Origin: Callaeas wilsoni
Taxonomy: Eukaryota > Chordata > Aves > Passeriformes > Callaeidae
DNA: 64,000 nucleotides
Direction: 5' to 3'
Assembly (NCBI GenBank): GCA_013398955.1
Contig: VWPU01012691.1
Coordinates: 124,001 to 188,000, forward strand
The translations under genes were made by a program, and so were the position numbers. Position 1 is the first letter of the stretch. Every line of letters starts with the position of its first letter. The notes below the pieces were generated by a model. It ran no database searches and was not told where the DNA came from. It saw only the letters and a program-made list of their open reading frames with translations. Shown here piece after piece: positions 33,608 through 46,165 of the stretch.

Positions 33608-35504
33608 TGTGGCACATCTGGTGGGACACATCAAATCAGCACAGCAGCACCTTGAAATCAGACCTGTAAACGTGAGGTCTGTGTGCAAACCCCTGTGCAC
33701 ACCCCTGCCCAGACCTGTGTCGTGTAGCACGGCAAAGCAGGCCCACACACCTCGCGTGGCCATCGCGCTCCTGTCTCTGCTGTAGACAGTGCACCAAAGG
33801 GACCACAGAGATGTGGGAGGGACTGAGTGTAACGGGTGTCCCAAATGAGCTCCGAAATAGCTTTCTGCAGCTTTGGCTCTGATCCCTACTTACCATGTTT
33901 ACATGAACATTTTGTTGTTTTTGTACTTTTCCACATTTTCCAAATCCATCGGTTGTCTTTCATCTCTAAAACCAGGACACAAACCTCATAGAGGGGTGGG
34001 CAGTTTTTCCATTACACTGCCTACAGCTCATCACATGGTGGATCCCTTATCACCACGTCCAGATGTTATAGGCAAAAAAATAATAAATGTCAGAATTTAT
34101 TTCATTTCCAAGGATTGCGGTGTTGGATGACACCTTATTCTCTCTCACTTCCAAGACTGGGGGCCACTGTAATATCTCAGCATCTCAAAAGCACCTATCT
34201 AGTACCTGCATGAGAAACAAATGTATTTTATTTTTCTACAAATGAGAAAGGGCTTCAAAAAGTAGTGAGTGAATTTCCAGGTTCTTGCATCTGGAAATAT
34301 CACCAAATGCAAACAAGTCACTTTCATTATTCTTAAATACAGCAGTCCTAAATAACACCATTAATGGAACTGTTGTACTGAGGGAAAGTAGATGATTTCA
34401 AAATAAGTTGTGTAGTCAATAAGGAATATTAACCATTTTATTAGACATTATAGCTTAGGTGTAAAACCCCTTGAGTCAAACTGAAACAGTCCATTTCTGT
34501 CAGTAAATTTATAATGTAACTCTTGATGGGCTGAATTTCACTTTGAAATGTTTTACAGATCAAACCCAATACTGGTATCATCCTTATTTCCCTCCAACTC
34601 TACCTAAACCCAGAATCATCCAAATGATCTACACCAGGGTAATGCCCATATTTCCACTAGTGTGCTTGCCCCAGTAAGTTTATTGTCTTGTTTTACACTC
34701 ATTGTAAGACGCCAGAATGAAATAATTGTATTTACTTTTTTTTAGTTACATGCCATTAAATTTGCCATGCCAATGCATTCTCTTCCTGTTTGCCCAGAAA
34801 AAGGCAACTAACATAAAGTCTAAATGCTAAATGCAAAACTGGGGCATATTTTTAATTGCTTTTAGTCACTTTTAAAAAAATTAAGGAATCAGGCATTTTC
34901 TTTTAGTTCCTTGTCTAATCAGATTTCAGATTCACAACATAAATTACAGTCTATTTGTATGGAACTGTGAGTTTCCTTTCTAAGCCTGATTCTGCTGTCT
35001 GAGTGAGCTTAAGCAGAACACCCACCCATGCTGTATCTGGTTTTTGGCACTCAGTGAGGAACAGAAAAGGACAAAACATCTCATTTGTTAAAGGTTTCCT
35101 ATTGGCAGGAAGGTTTGGGTTACAATGGCAGAAGTAAGTGATGTCCAAGCTCCTGATAAAAAGTTTTGTAATTGCCGAGTAGGCAACGAAAACTGATTCA
35201 AACTCGAGTGCTGTAGGGAGAGCTCTGACTACATGGCTTTCTGTAAGTGCAGGCTTAACCTAATACTAATGGCACAACAAAATTTGAAGGCTATGAATGG
35301 AAACAAGGAAAATTCAAAGACAGGGTAAGATTTTAACAATAATAACTGAAAACCATCAGAATTACTTCACATGAAAACTGCTGTGTTTTCCTCCCTGTGA
35401 AGACTTTTAATTCAAACATCACTATCTTTCTGAAAGATCTTCTCTAACTCAGCCAGAAGTCATTGGTTAGGCTTAAGACAGGAATTGCTGTGCATCATTT
35501 TGTG
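33608..35504. other. Noncoding DNA with CpG-bearing stretch near the LTR
   Basis: No gene is recognised. About 33690-33800 is locally CpG-rich, with several CG dinucleotides around CACCTCGCGTGGCCATCGCGC, in contrast to the AT-rich remainder. The sequence immediately after the LTR target duplication, TGTGGCACAT, resembles the LTR's own first ten bases. Open frames of 61-86 codons are unsupported. Confidence 0.5.
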
Positions 35505-35945
35505 TTATAGAATTATAGAACCATTTAAGTTGGGAAAGACCTCTAAGATCATTGAGTGCAACCATGAATCCAGCACTGCCAAACCCACCACTAAAATATG
35601 TCCCCAATTGCCACACCTACAGATCTCTTAAACACCTCTGGGGACGGTGACTCCACCACCTCCCTGGGCAGCCTGCTCCAGTGCTCGACAACTCTTTCCA
35701 TGAAGAATTTTTTTCCTAATATCCATATCCAACTTAAACGTCCCCTCATGAAATTTAAGTCCATTTCCTCTTGCCCTGTCCATTGTCACCTGGAAAAAGA
35801 GATTGATCCCCACCTGGCTACAGCCTCTGTTGGGGAGCTGTAGAGGGCAATAAGGTCACCTCTGAGCCTCTTTTTCTCCAGGGTGAACACCCCCAGCTTC
35901 CTCAGCTGCTCCTCTCATGCTCCAGACCCTTCACGGGACCTTTAT
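35505..35945 (-). mobile_element. CR1 LINE 3' fragment, long
   Basis: A 440-base reverse-oriented CR1. ATAGAATTATAGAACC starts the tail, then GTTGGGAAAGACCTCTAAG, CACTGCCAAACCCACCACTA, CTCCACCACCTCCCTGGGCA, TTTCCATGAAGAATTTTTTTCC, CCATTTCCTCTTGCCCTGTC and CCTTTTTCTCCAG-like and CCTCAGCTGCTCCTC blocks in proper order. It is the same subfamily type as the fragment at 3990. An 81-codon plus frame and a 61-codon minus frame inside are repeat-derived noise. Confidence 0.93.
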
Positions 35946-38704
35946 GCAGGAGGTCAGAGGAGAAAATAGGTTTTTTGAGCCATAAAAGGGAATTTCATTA
36001 TGGTGATGCCAAAAGCTTGATGAAACATATTAAACCCTTATGTTTAAGGTAATGGATGTGACATGGGAGTGAAATCTAATTTCAGCCAAAAAAAAGATTT
36101 AACATACCTAAGCCATGGACCCAGTGTTCAGCTCTGCTCCCAACTACCTCTGCCAGTGAGGAAACCTCGAGCCTTAAACCTGACGCTCTCTCACCCACTG
36201 CTGATGGGGATGATGCCTCCTCTGTACATTCAGCATGGCTTCTGCAATGATTGTCTGCTAAATTGTGTTTTCCAGTGCAATTGGATACTACAAAGAGAGC
36301 CTCATGCAGCATTCAGTCACAAGCTGCTAATAGCTGCTGACTCTCCCTTCTGCAGAAACATACATTAAAGAAGAGAAGATATTATCAGACTCGTGCTGAG
36401 ATTTAGAAGTCCTCTATGTGGGTGTGAGAAGAGAGAAATTGAAGGAAGAATAAGAGGGTTGATAAAGAACAGACACAATCTCTTCAAAATTATGGCCATT
36501 GAAAGGAAAAAAATTTCCTGGATCAATCTCAGGACCACAAACTCTCCATCTGAACTTTGTCTCCTTTTTTCCACTGAAAAAAAATTCTCCTGATGGGAGA
36601 TACCTTATGATATTATTTGTTCGAGTCTAGACCTGGTCCCTAGCTTACTGGAAATCTATATTTCCTGCAGATTGCCTGCTTTATGCTTTTTATAAAGCAC
36701 AGCCTTTTTCAAAGGCTCGGCTCCCCCTGATGTCCATGGGACATTTAGCATTTGACAATAATGTGAGTAAAATTGGACCAATGCTGAGAAAAGTCTCTCT
36801 CCCATATGCCATAATGAAACCCCCCCGTGTGTTTATGTGCTTTTTAAAGCACGTTAAGTGATTATGATGGGGCAGACACTTTTAATATATAAATCTCTAG
36901 GAAATGACAGAACATTTCTGAAGCCTCCTGAGTGGGTAGGAATCCTCAACCAACTGTTATTTCATATTTAATCCCATTCCCTTTCTCCCTAGAAATAGGC
37001 AATCCTGATTAGTCTCTACTTTTTAATAAAATAACAAATTCAAATAACAAATGCAAGTACAGCAGTGTGCTGCATATAAAATTTACATTAGAGCTTTTCT
37101 GAGAAAAGCTTTAATGCTGTGCTTGAAGTAATTTTATTTTTACAGAGTGATGCTTGTTAAAAGTTGTAAATCCCTTTCTGTGTTGCCGAGGATGTGCCTA
37201 GCTCCCAGTTAAATGGAAATGTATAATCCTTCTCACTCATTTGATTTTCTTAAATCATGGTTCTGTCTCTGGGCTCAGTCCTGGAAGGTGCTGGATTCTC
37301 CCTAGTCAGGAAGACAGAGCTGAAATCAGACCTTCTTCCTTGTCTGGGTGGTATTTCACTTTCCTGAGCAAAAGCCATTCCTTCTCTCCTCCTGCCCATT
37401 TCCTACATCCTTGATAAAGGAAGAGAGAAATGGGTCAGACCTGTTTCCCGTTCTCCCACCTCCGTCCACCCCCGGAGCAGCAGAGCTGAAGCTGTGGGAG
37501 AAGCTGAGGGTGCTGTGCATGGTGCATTTTCTGTGGGTGAGAAGAAGACCATGAGGCAGATTGAGACTTGGAGGATCACAGTCTCTTTCACAGCTTCTTC
37601 TCTCCCAGCCACCAGGCCAGTGGGTGGGGTGTGCCTAAAATGAGCCTGAAATCCAGAATTTCAGAGACATTCTATCAGCTGTCGCTGTGGGACTTTGATG
37701 CCTAACTACTTCAAAACTCAAAAACCATTCCTGAAAATTGGTAGCATCTGGAACCTCCCATTATTTGTCCCTTCAAATTTTCACTGCAGAAATAGAGAAA
37801 TAATTAAACCAGAGCAAAGTCGCAAGGGGAAATGTGACTCATGCTTTATCTGCCAAGCTGTTGGAAATGCTGAAGGCCTCCTGCTGTCACATAGAGCCTT
37901 GTAGAGGTTTTGCCAGTCCTGAACATTCCCAGGCTAGTGCTGAGGATTTGGGAAGGAAGAACCACTTTGCTATTATCCACAGCTGGAGCCATGACCCGTA
38001 GAGGAATCTTCTCCATGCTTCTAAAAGGATCAGCTTCTTTCTGAGTTGTATTTTGTCATGAGTATAGACAGGGCAAGGTGGTTTTTATCATGTGAATTTT
38101 AGGTTAATGTGACAGAAACCAGAAGTCTGATTAGACCCTTATGTGAATTCCAGAAAAAAAAAATCCTTTAAACATGACATTCTTCTCAATGGAACCAAGC
38201 AACTTTGTTTTCCTCCTCAGGTCTTTTCTTAAATATAAATTAATTCAAGGTTATCACTTACCTTCAGCATCCCCCACTTCACTGGAATTAGTCTTAATTT
38301 ACTTTAATGAAACGTACAATATTAATCCTAATTAAAAGCCCTGGAGACAGACCTGTGTAGACACATGACACAGACACCTTGCACTTTTGTTGGAGCCTCT
38401 CTTCTATGTCACTTGGGATCCAGGAATTTGTCTTTCAGCAAATGATAGCCCTGACATTTTTCAGCCCTATTGATCAGTTAAGTAGTCAATGACTTCAGAG
38501 AATTTTCCTGATAGACTCTGACTTATACTTAACTCACTCCTTAAATCAGAATTTGTTGGCAGAGGGAGGAAAACCAGCCTGAGTCAACTGGCTCAAATAA
38601 CCAACTTATTTTACACACACATTGCTTTTCAACAAGTGAAAATGAACAATTAACTAAAAGTTCAACAAAACTGGCTGTTGAGCGGCATCAAGAATGAAAC
38701 TGTC
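35946..38704. other. Unique noncoding DNA with small hairpins
   Basis: No gene is recognised. Between about 36680 and 36852 two short inverted repeats of related sequence occur: TGCTTTAT...ATAAAGCA near 36678-36700 and GTGCTTT-TT-AAAGCAC at 36837-36852. The remainder is ordinary AT-leaning sequence. Open frames up to 101 codons lack recognisable domains. Confidence 0.5.
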
Positions 38705-39113
38705 CAAAGAATTTTATGAGGAAAGGCTGAGAGGAATGGGACTGCTCAGCCTGGAGAAGAGAAGGCTCTGGGGTGACCCTATTGCAGCTTTTTGGTACCT
38801 GAAGGGGGTTTACAAGAAAGCCGGAGAGGAACTCTTTGCAAGGGCACGGGGTGATTGAACAAGGGGAAATGGATCTAAACTGAAGTAGGGCAAGTTTAGA
38901 TTGGATATTAGGAGACATTCTTTGCTGCAAAGGTGATGAGACACTGGACCAAGCTGCCCAGAGAAGCTGTGGATACTCCATCTCCAGAAGTGTCCAAGGC
39001 CAGGTTGGATGGAGCTTTGAACAACTTGTTCTAGTGGAAGGAGTCCCTGCCCACGGCTGTGAAGTTGAAAACAGATGGTCTTTAAGGTCCTTTCCATCCC
39101 AAACCATTCTATC
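38705..39113 (+). mobile_element. CR1 LINE 3' fragment, long
   Basis: A forward CR1 of about 410 bases: TTTTATGAGGAAAGGCTGAG, CTGCTCAGCCTGGAGAAGAG, GAAAGCCGGAGAGGAACTC, GGATATTAGGAGACATTC, CTGCCCAGAGAAGCTGTGGA, GGCCAGGTTGGATGGAGC and finally GGTCTTTAAGGTCCTTTCC and CAAACCATTCTATCTTG. The minus-strand 204-codon open frame at 38688-39302, the longest in the window, runs antisense through this repeat and is therefore not a gene. Confidence 0.93.
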
Positions 39114-42100
39114 TTGAAAACATTCTAATTGAAATATTCTTTCTTCCCTGTCTTTGAGTATATTGCATGGGAAGAGGCAGGATGAGTCTGCCTGACAGGT
39201 GCCTTTGCTGTTGTTCAGCTCATGCACGTGACTTCCTGCTTGGCAGCAGCTACAAAACTGCTGGTTCCTTTCCAGGAACCCAAGTGCAAAGCTGGTTTGC
39301 ATTCATTTTGATGGCATGAAATATCACAGTTTTCCGTGATATCTGGAGAACACGAAACCAAATGTGAGGCTTTTTGCTTTACCTTATATACATGTATATA
39401 TATGTACATATTCATGTTTATATGTGTACCCATTTCACAAGATGTGGAAAGAAGTTTGCATGTGAATGACACAAATATTATTTGTATTGCTGAATGATCC
39501 TCTATTTTTTTTAACAATGAAAACCACAGAGCTGTCCATCCCACCACTTTTCATCCCACCCATCTTCAGGCAGTTAAAAAATACAATAGGCTGGTCTCCT
39601 CTGCTCCATTAAACTGAAGTGTGTTTAAATGGGCCTTTCAACACCTCTGCCTCTACAGTCAACACTCACACAGGCTTGGATATCAAACTCCAGATGTTTG
39701 GGATCTTGGCAGTCATGCCCTGCTCCTGAACCTTTGCCATCAGCTGAAGCAAATGGCTGTTACTGAGAGCACCGTTGACCTAAACATTTTCTGACAGCGG
39801 CTTCAACCTGCCCCTATGATTGACATTTCCCAGAAAGCTGATGTGTCTGATGGGCTGTATCAGTTTCAGCTCCTTAGGTTTCAGATTCAGTAGCTGGTAA
39901 AATGAGTTCAGTTCTCACCGTGCATAATTCGGTAACTGCTGCATCAGCTTTAGCTTGCTCTGCATTTAATTTATTAGGAGAAGAGATGCGTTTCATACGC
40001 ACAGATTCATTGTTGTTTCACCAGGTGATGTGTTTCAATCAGCAGGTGATATATGTCATTTACTACACTACACAGCTGCAGATGTTGAAATGTGGTTCAA
40101 AGGGATACGTACTTGATTTTGCAATACATTCTAATGCATTTTGACACACTTTTCATTTAGTAATATATTCAGTGATTCCTTCTATTGTGTATGATTGTTA
40201 GGTGGGTTTTTCTGTATTGGGTTGTTTGGGTTGCATTTTTTTATTTAAATGTGTGATTTCTGGGTGTTTCTCTTTATTTAGACTGTGCTTAAAACTTTTA
40301 TTCCAACTTAACTATGGTTTGCTTATTTATATATCAGAAATATATATTACTTTTTCACATGTAAACCTCCACATACAAACAAAAATTAGCCAATTTATAG
40401 AGATATGGACTAAACATTGCAAGATTCTTATAACTTTGGGACTCTGATTTTGGTGGGATCTTAGGACATTGCTCAAGTAACATTGATTCATAATCTTCTT
40501 CACATGCTCACTACTTTTCTTCTTGTCATTCATAAATTTTTAATTTTCTGTATGTGGATATAAGTAGAAAAAAAATCGTGCTAAGTTTATTTTTTATTTA
40601 TAGAACTCCATATAAGCTGATAAAAAGCTCACAGTCCTGAGATGCACTTTTAGGAAATGTCTTGATTTTTGTGTATGCTGCAGCAAGATTTTCTGAATTT
40701 CCAAGATAACAATATTTCTACCACTCCCGAACAAATGCTGTTGGACAAAAGCATGTTTATTTCTTTGTAAAAAATGGGCTGTGATCCTCAAAATATATTG
40801 GTAGATAGTTGGCAGCAGGCGACGGACAAGTATTTTCTCTGAGGAAAGATGAAGCATCGGACAAAGCAGCAGCTTCACATCACAGGTTGCAGCTGGAGGT
40901 TCAAATGAGGTTCAGGCAACTTCAGTTCTGTGCTTTGTCATTTTGGAGTGGACGCTCTAAGATTGAGACATTTTACTTGAAACATGAAGATTTTCAGCCT
41001 AACTATGTTTCAGTACTTTAACTTTAGAAAACACTTCACAGAAAATATTTAGCCCTTAAAAGAACTTGCTTAAAAACTAAGAATGTTGGTGTTCCACACA
41101 GTCATTAAAGACTGCATGACATTCTCGAGAGAAGAAGAGATTCAGTGCAGAAATAAGAACAAAGTTTTTTCTCACCTTTGTGTGCTTCAATTCCAAACTC
41201 CAAACCTTTAAATAAGTGCTGCAATTTGGAATATTCTCTAATGCTTTTGCTGGGAATGATTTTGCTAGCACATTCAGGGCACTTAAACTCTGCTTCTCCT
41301 CAGAAGTGCTCTCTGGGGGAGGTTTTCTCACCCCAGTCAGTATAAAGAGAGCCACAGTACATGAATCTCCTAACTTAGGTATCTACACTGTAAATACCCT
41401 CTCAGGGACTGTTGCTGCAGGATCTAGCATTAAAACCTGTTCCGATGCCTCAAAGAATTACTAAAATGTTGTCACAGGCAGGCAGCTATGTATCATTTTT
41501 CTGTCACTGAGCACCTTTACAGCATTACAAATATTCTAAGTGCTCAAACAATGTGCAAAGTAAATCCGTTTTGAACCAAGCCAGTTAAAGTATAACCAGT
41601 AAAATATTTGTCTTGTTTTTGCCTTTTCATATTTTCCACAACACAGAAAATAATAATTTGCGAGGCTGTAAAATGCTGGAACAATAAGGGCAATTTTATA
41701 AAATATTTTAACAGTTTGAAGAATGTTCTGCTTGGAGGATGAAGAGTATATAAGTGCATATATATATATGTGCATTTGTATTATATATGTGGGGATGGTG
41801 CTTTGGGGCTTTTTTTCACACCACTTTTCTGACTCACAAAACGCTTCAGTTCATTGAATTTATTAAGGGAAAAATTGTGTGTTGCTGTTTCTGATCCAGT
41901 GATTAGCTGAACTTATCTCTTGAGGACTGTGGGAGAGAAGAAATTCTTAGGCTTTGTTTCTGCAATGCCATCTCTGGACGTAGATCCAGAATATTGATGT
42001 CAAGGGACCGACCTAAAGCTTATTGAAATCAATAGGAAGACTGACTGCAGTGATAATGGTACCAGCCACAATTTTGGAAATTTCTTAAGCAACAGCTTTA

Positions 42101-42526
42101 TACTGCAATGGGATTTAAGTAAATGCTGAAGCGTTCTGCTGCAATGACATTTCGTCCTGGAACCGGGGTTTATGTACCTGCATTTACCAAAGGTGCTGTG
42201 TCTGTGTGCTTGCAGGTGTGTGTACACGTGCCCAAATGAGCAATCCACGCAGAGCTGCTGTGCCTTTATTACCCAGAGCAGGTAGCCAAAAATCCATCCG
42301 TCACATAAAATAATAGGGAACTGCAAAAACTCACTGGTTTCGCCAGCTGCATCCTCCCCTCTTTTTCAGGGAGATGGTTTCGTTGTTGCATTTGCCAGGC
42401 TGTCACCTGCTAGTTCTCCAGCGTGGGGAGATCCTGACACCAGCCATCAATATGTCACATCTAAGTGATGTTGTGTTCAACACTCACATACGATTTTCAA
42501 GCTCTATAGTTGTGTGTTCTGCATAA
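39114..42526. other. AT-rich noncoding DNA, no gene
   Basis: No gene or major repeat is recognised across 3.4 kb. A perfect 16-base palindrome, TATATACATGTATATA, lies at 39385-39400, and a short TA run at about 41758-41769. The region 40150-40620 is especially T-rich. Several open frames of 68-114 codons are unsupported. Confidence 0.55.
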
Positions 42527-42531
42527 GAACC

Positions 42532-42707
42532 TGCCGTGGCTTAACCCCAGCCAGCAGCCAAGCCCCATGCAGCCACTTGAAAGCCCTGCTCAGCACTAAC
42601 AAAAACATCTCTGTAGTATCAACCCTGTGCTCAGCACAAATGCAAAATATAGCCCCACACCAGCCACTGTGAAGAAAATTAACTCTACCCCAGCCAAAGC
42701 CAGCACA
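42532..42707 (-). mobile_element. Internally deleted LTR with 5-bp target duplication
   Basis: On the minus strand the element starts TGTGCTGGCTTTGGCTGGGG and continues with a block ending AGAGTTAATTTTCTTCAC. This is the well-known start of a widespread avian ERV LTR. Its other end matches that LTR's far end, on the plus strand TGCCGTGGCTTAACCCCAGC with CCAAGCCCCATGCAGCC. The middle, including promoter and polyadenylation regions, is missing. GAACC flanks both sides (42527-42531 and 42708-42712), an exact 5-base target duplication. The copy is therefore a real insertion that lost its centre afterwards. Confidence 0.78.
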
Positions 42708-43737
42708 GAACCTTTAGATGAGACCAGGTCTGTAGCAGATTCACGTCATGAGAAGACCTGAATTACAAGAATCAAAGTATTTTGATGCTAACTTGCTGTT
42801 TTTAAAGCTTGATTTGGTTTGCTTCAGACCCCTAAGTTTCATGGAGAAAGTGAACAGATCTTATCCCTTGCTAATCCAAATGGAATATCCGAACATCTCT
42901 CCATCCACAAGAATTGATTTGTGCTCAAAGGTTTTTTGCCATGCCCTGGCAGAATGTAAGCCATAAAGAAAGGACTTTAAATATAAGGGAGAAACCATAT
43001 CAGTAGGTTTTGGCAAAGAAAGAGTTCTCATAAATGTTGAATAGCAAAAGGCTGCCAAGGGGTCCAAGAGGCCAGCACATGTCACTCTCAAGCAAAACTA
43101 AAACAAAAAGGTTGAGAAGCTGGGTCCAAAGATTGCTTTAGGTCTTTTTCATGTGAGTTTAGGTTGGTTTGGGACCACAAAGCCTTTGACAGTGCTAATA
43201 GGGATAAAAATGCTATGTTACTATGGGGAGTGTTTCGAGGTAGCATTACTCTGAGTTTATTTTGTGCTGCTGTTCTGTACTGTATTTGTAGAGGGTGGTT
43301 TTTTTGCTGCTCTGTGCTAAATTACTGCAGTACAAAAGTTTCCTATCTCGCTTCACTTCTTCCCCGTCTTTCAAAAAATACTACTTCAGTTACAAGCTGA
43401 AGGTAACTTGCTGTGTCTATTTCTCTATCATTTTGCACTAAACACCTTCTGTTTCATGGTCCAAAAAAACCCAAATCCTTACTTGGTGGAACATAATTTT
43501 TTCCAGTGGCTGTGGCACCACATTAATCCTGAATTATTTTTCTGAAATATTAGCTGTGCAAGAAACTACATTTAAATAAAATAGCATTTTCCTGGAAATT
43601 ATATGAAACTGTAAGAGGATATAAGTTTATTTTAAAGATGGATAGGAATGATAGACCCAAATACTTATCTACGCATGTCCAGATGGCACACTTTAGCGAT
43701 CTGAGCTTGGAGATGGATGAGAAAAACTAGTGATTTT

Positions 43738-43822
43738 TAATCTTGGATCTGACACCACTTCCCTCCGTGGCCTAAGGCAAACCACTTAACTTCTCCATGC
43801 CTCAGTTCACCATTTGCCTCTA
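43738..43822 (+). repeat. MIR-like SINE fragment
   Basis: CCGTGGCCTAAGGCAAACCA, CTTAACTTCTCCATGCCTCA and GTTCACCATTTGCC follow, in order, the MIR core 'TGTGACCTTGGGCAAGTTACTTAACCTCTCTGTGCCTCAGTTTCCTCATCTG'. This is the best of the four MIR-like scraps in the window. Such copies predate the bird radiation and are usually 25-35 percent diverged in any amniote. Confidence 0.62.
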
Positions 43823-45169
43823 ACTTGGAGTCTTTAGCAGCAGCTGCTTTCACTTTCTTTGGTAATTAGGCAAGCAATCTCTTGCTTGAGGCCTGGCATT
43901 AAAAGCTACCCCTCCTGCTTCAAGAATAGTGGAGTCTTTTGATATCTGTCACGCTCGTTTTTCCTGGTTTTCGCTACTTTTTAAAGGTTTCTTTTGACAT
44001 CTCTTGCATGTGATAATGCAATCGATATGTTTAGGTTCCTACGGATGCAACACTCGAGCAGCACGCGCTTGCATCTGCCACTCCTGCAGCCCAGGGTGGC
44101 TTGAGGAAGCACAGGTGAGGATTTCAGGCTCATCCTCATGGCCTTGCCAGGACAACCAGGACATCTGCAACACCAGCCCCTGGACACTGCAGTGGTATCT
44201 ATATATCTCAATAAAACAGCCCTGGGACAATTTTGTGCTGCCAAGACCTTGTACATGCCTCCCACTCTTACCACACATTTTTTTCCAGCTCACCAAAGGG
44301 AGTGATTATATCCAAACTGCCCATGGGGGTGAGTTCCTTCCATAAAGTGTCCCTTTTATTGCTGGGAAAGTTCAATGACTGGGAGAGGGTTAATCAGCAC
44401 AGGACCAAAATCACATGAGAGAATTCTGTAGGTTACATGAGGACTGAGAGCCACTTTTAAGCCTGGGGTTTTTTTGCCTGGATAGAGATGGACATGTTCC
44501 AGGGAAGTACCCTGCCAGGTGAGGAATAAGTTTAAGAAATAAACAGTTTTAATTGTTACAGCACATTCCCTACAGATAACTGAGATGCTTGCAGTTCTGA
44601 CAAAAGTAATACCTAAGAGGCTACTCCTTAGCAGTGAATCTCTAAATATACAAGTAATAAATACATATCATCATCTCCTCTTCAGATATGCAAAATCATG
44701 ACCAACTTATCCAAAGTTTCCTGGCACGCCTACAAGTGGGACTTGAGCCTCTCAAGACCTGTTGGGTGTTCTGTTCCACAGGAAACAGAGCTTCTCAAAA
44801 CCAAACCATGGTTAGATTTTATTTAGACATTTATATTGTTTCTGAAGCATTTTTACAATATTAACTCCAATTAAAATAGTTTTAGGATGAACTAGCAAGT
44901 CTCAGGATGATTAGTGACAGGTTATGGCTACTCAGGAAACTTTTCCCAAACCTGAGTTCCTCAGATGTGCCAACTGCTCCTCTGACTGGGAGATGCATTT
45001 ATTCCTTTTGAGACATGAGAGCAGTGCCTCCTATCTCAGCAGGGCCTTGTTCCATGGCACTGCATGTGAGTAGTGTTTGTTTGCACGGCCACATCAACTT
45101 CCATTGGTCATTTCCAACTGAACACAGTATTTCTGGAAGAATTTTTGCTGTTGGTCCCCAGATGCATGC

Positions 45170-45340
45170 ACTTGCCCTCTGTAGCACCGAATTTCATTAA
45201 TTTGCTATTACTCCAGTTTTCAGACTCCCCCAGCTGCTCCTTGCAGATGCTCTGAACCTCTCGGTGTCATCAGCGAGCTTTATTGATGCACTCGCTTTCT
45301 ATGCCAGGATTGCTAGTGAAAGTATTAATTAATACTGCTC
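45170..45340 (-). mobile_element. Possible ancient CR1/L3-like fragment
   Basis: GCTGCTCCTTGCAGATGCTC, TCTCGGTGTCATCAGCGAGC and GAAAGTATTAATTAATACTG resemble in order the reversed 5' portion of old CR1-type LINEs, often written 'CTCCCCAATTTGGTGTCATCTGCAAACTTG ... ATTAATAAAGATGTTGAACAATACTG'. The match is weak and by eye. No clear ends are seen. Confidence 0.4.
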
Positions 45341-46165
45341 TTAAGGCTCCTTTCTTAAGCCTTCTTTCAGGCTGAAAATTTCCAATCTCAGCAGTACTTG
45401 TTGCTAAATGGGCTCTGGGCAACCCGACAGTTCTCCTCCTTCTTCACTAGCAGCTTCCTGGTTTATCCTTCAGCTTTAACTTTTATATGGTTCATGCTCC
45501 TTTCCTGAGGCAATCCATGTAGTTTGGGGTTTTTTAATAAGTGAAAAGTAATCAGTTTACTCCAGCAAGAACTACCTTTGGCATCCCAAGTTTAATTTTA
45601 CTCTATATCAATTTTTTTCTGAGTATTTTTAAATTTTCTTTTTCTTTGAGATTTGTTTCAATTTTTTATACTGTTCAGACAGAACTTACAAGTCTGTAGT
45701 GAGTTGGATCATTTTTATTGCTACTTTTAGAAAAGAATCCCTACATCTTCAACTACCTATGCCTTAGAGATTTTGTACTACTGGCTCTGCAACTTCTTAT
45801 TGTTTTGCAATTTCAGACACATCAGGTCATTGTGACTTCTCTTAAACCCACTGAGTTTTTGTTTCTTCCTAATGTCCATTTCCATATCTTGGTGTGTATT
45901 AGTCATCTCACCTTTTCTGCTGTGTTCTCAGTGCTGTTATCAGCCACCTCAGCACCAGTAAATAAAGCAAGGCCTTGGCATAAGCTCAAAGACTGATGAA
46001 TAACCATCCCTGCCACAGTACAGATACAACTGGCCAGTTTTTGGGTCATGCCATGTAGGACCGACATGATGCCCATTCCCAGCTCAGGGACAGATCCAAG
46101 TATAAAATCGGGACATGACCTTCCTGCTTTGGGGGGGTGCAGAAAATTTAATCATATCAACAATT

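Larger units (their letters stand above)
42713..46165. other. Noncoding DNA with ancient repeat scraps
   Basis: No gene is recognised. A MIR-like fragment lies at 43738-43822 and a possible ancient LINE scrap at 45170-45340. A moderately GC-richer stretch with CpGs lies at 44040-44190, with open frames on both strands and no known domain. The G run at 46132-46138 is trivial. Confidence 0.5.

Noticed and set aside
38688..39302. 204-codon minus-strand open frame, the longest in the window
   Set aside because: It runs antisense through a clear forward CR1 fragment (38705-39113), so it is a by-product of repeat sequence.
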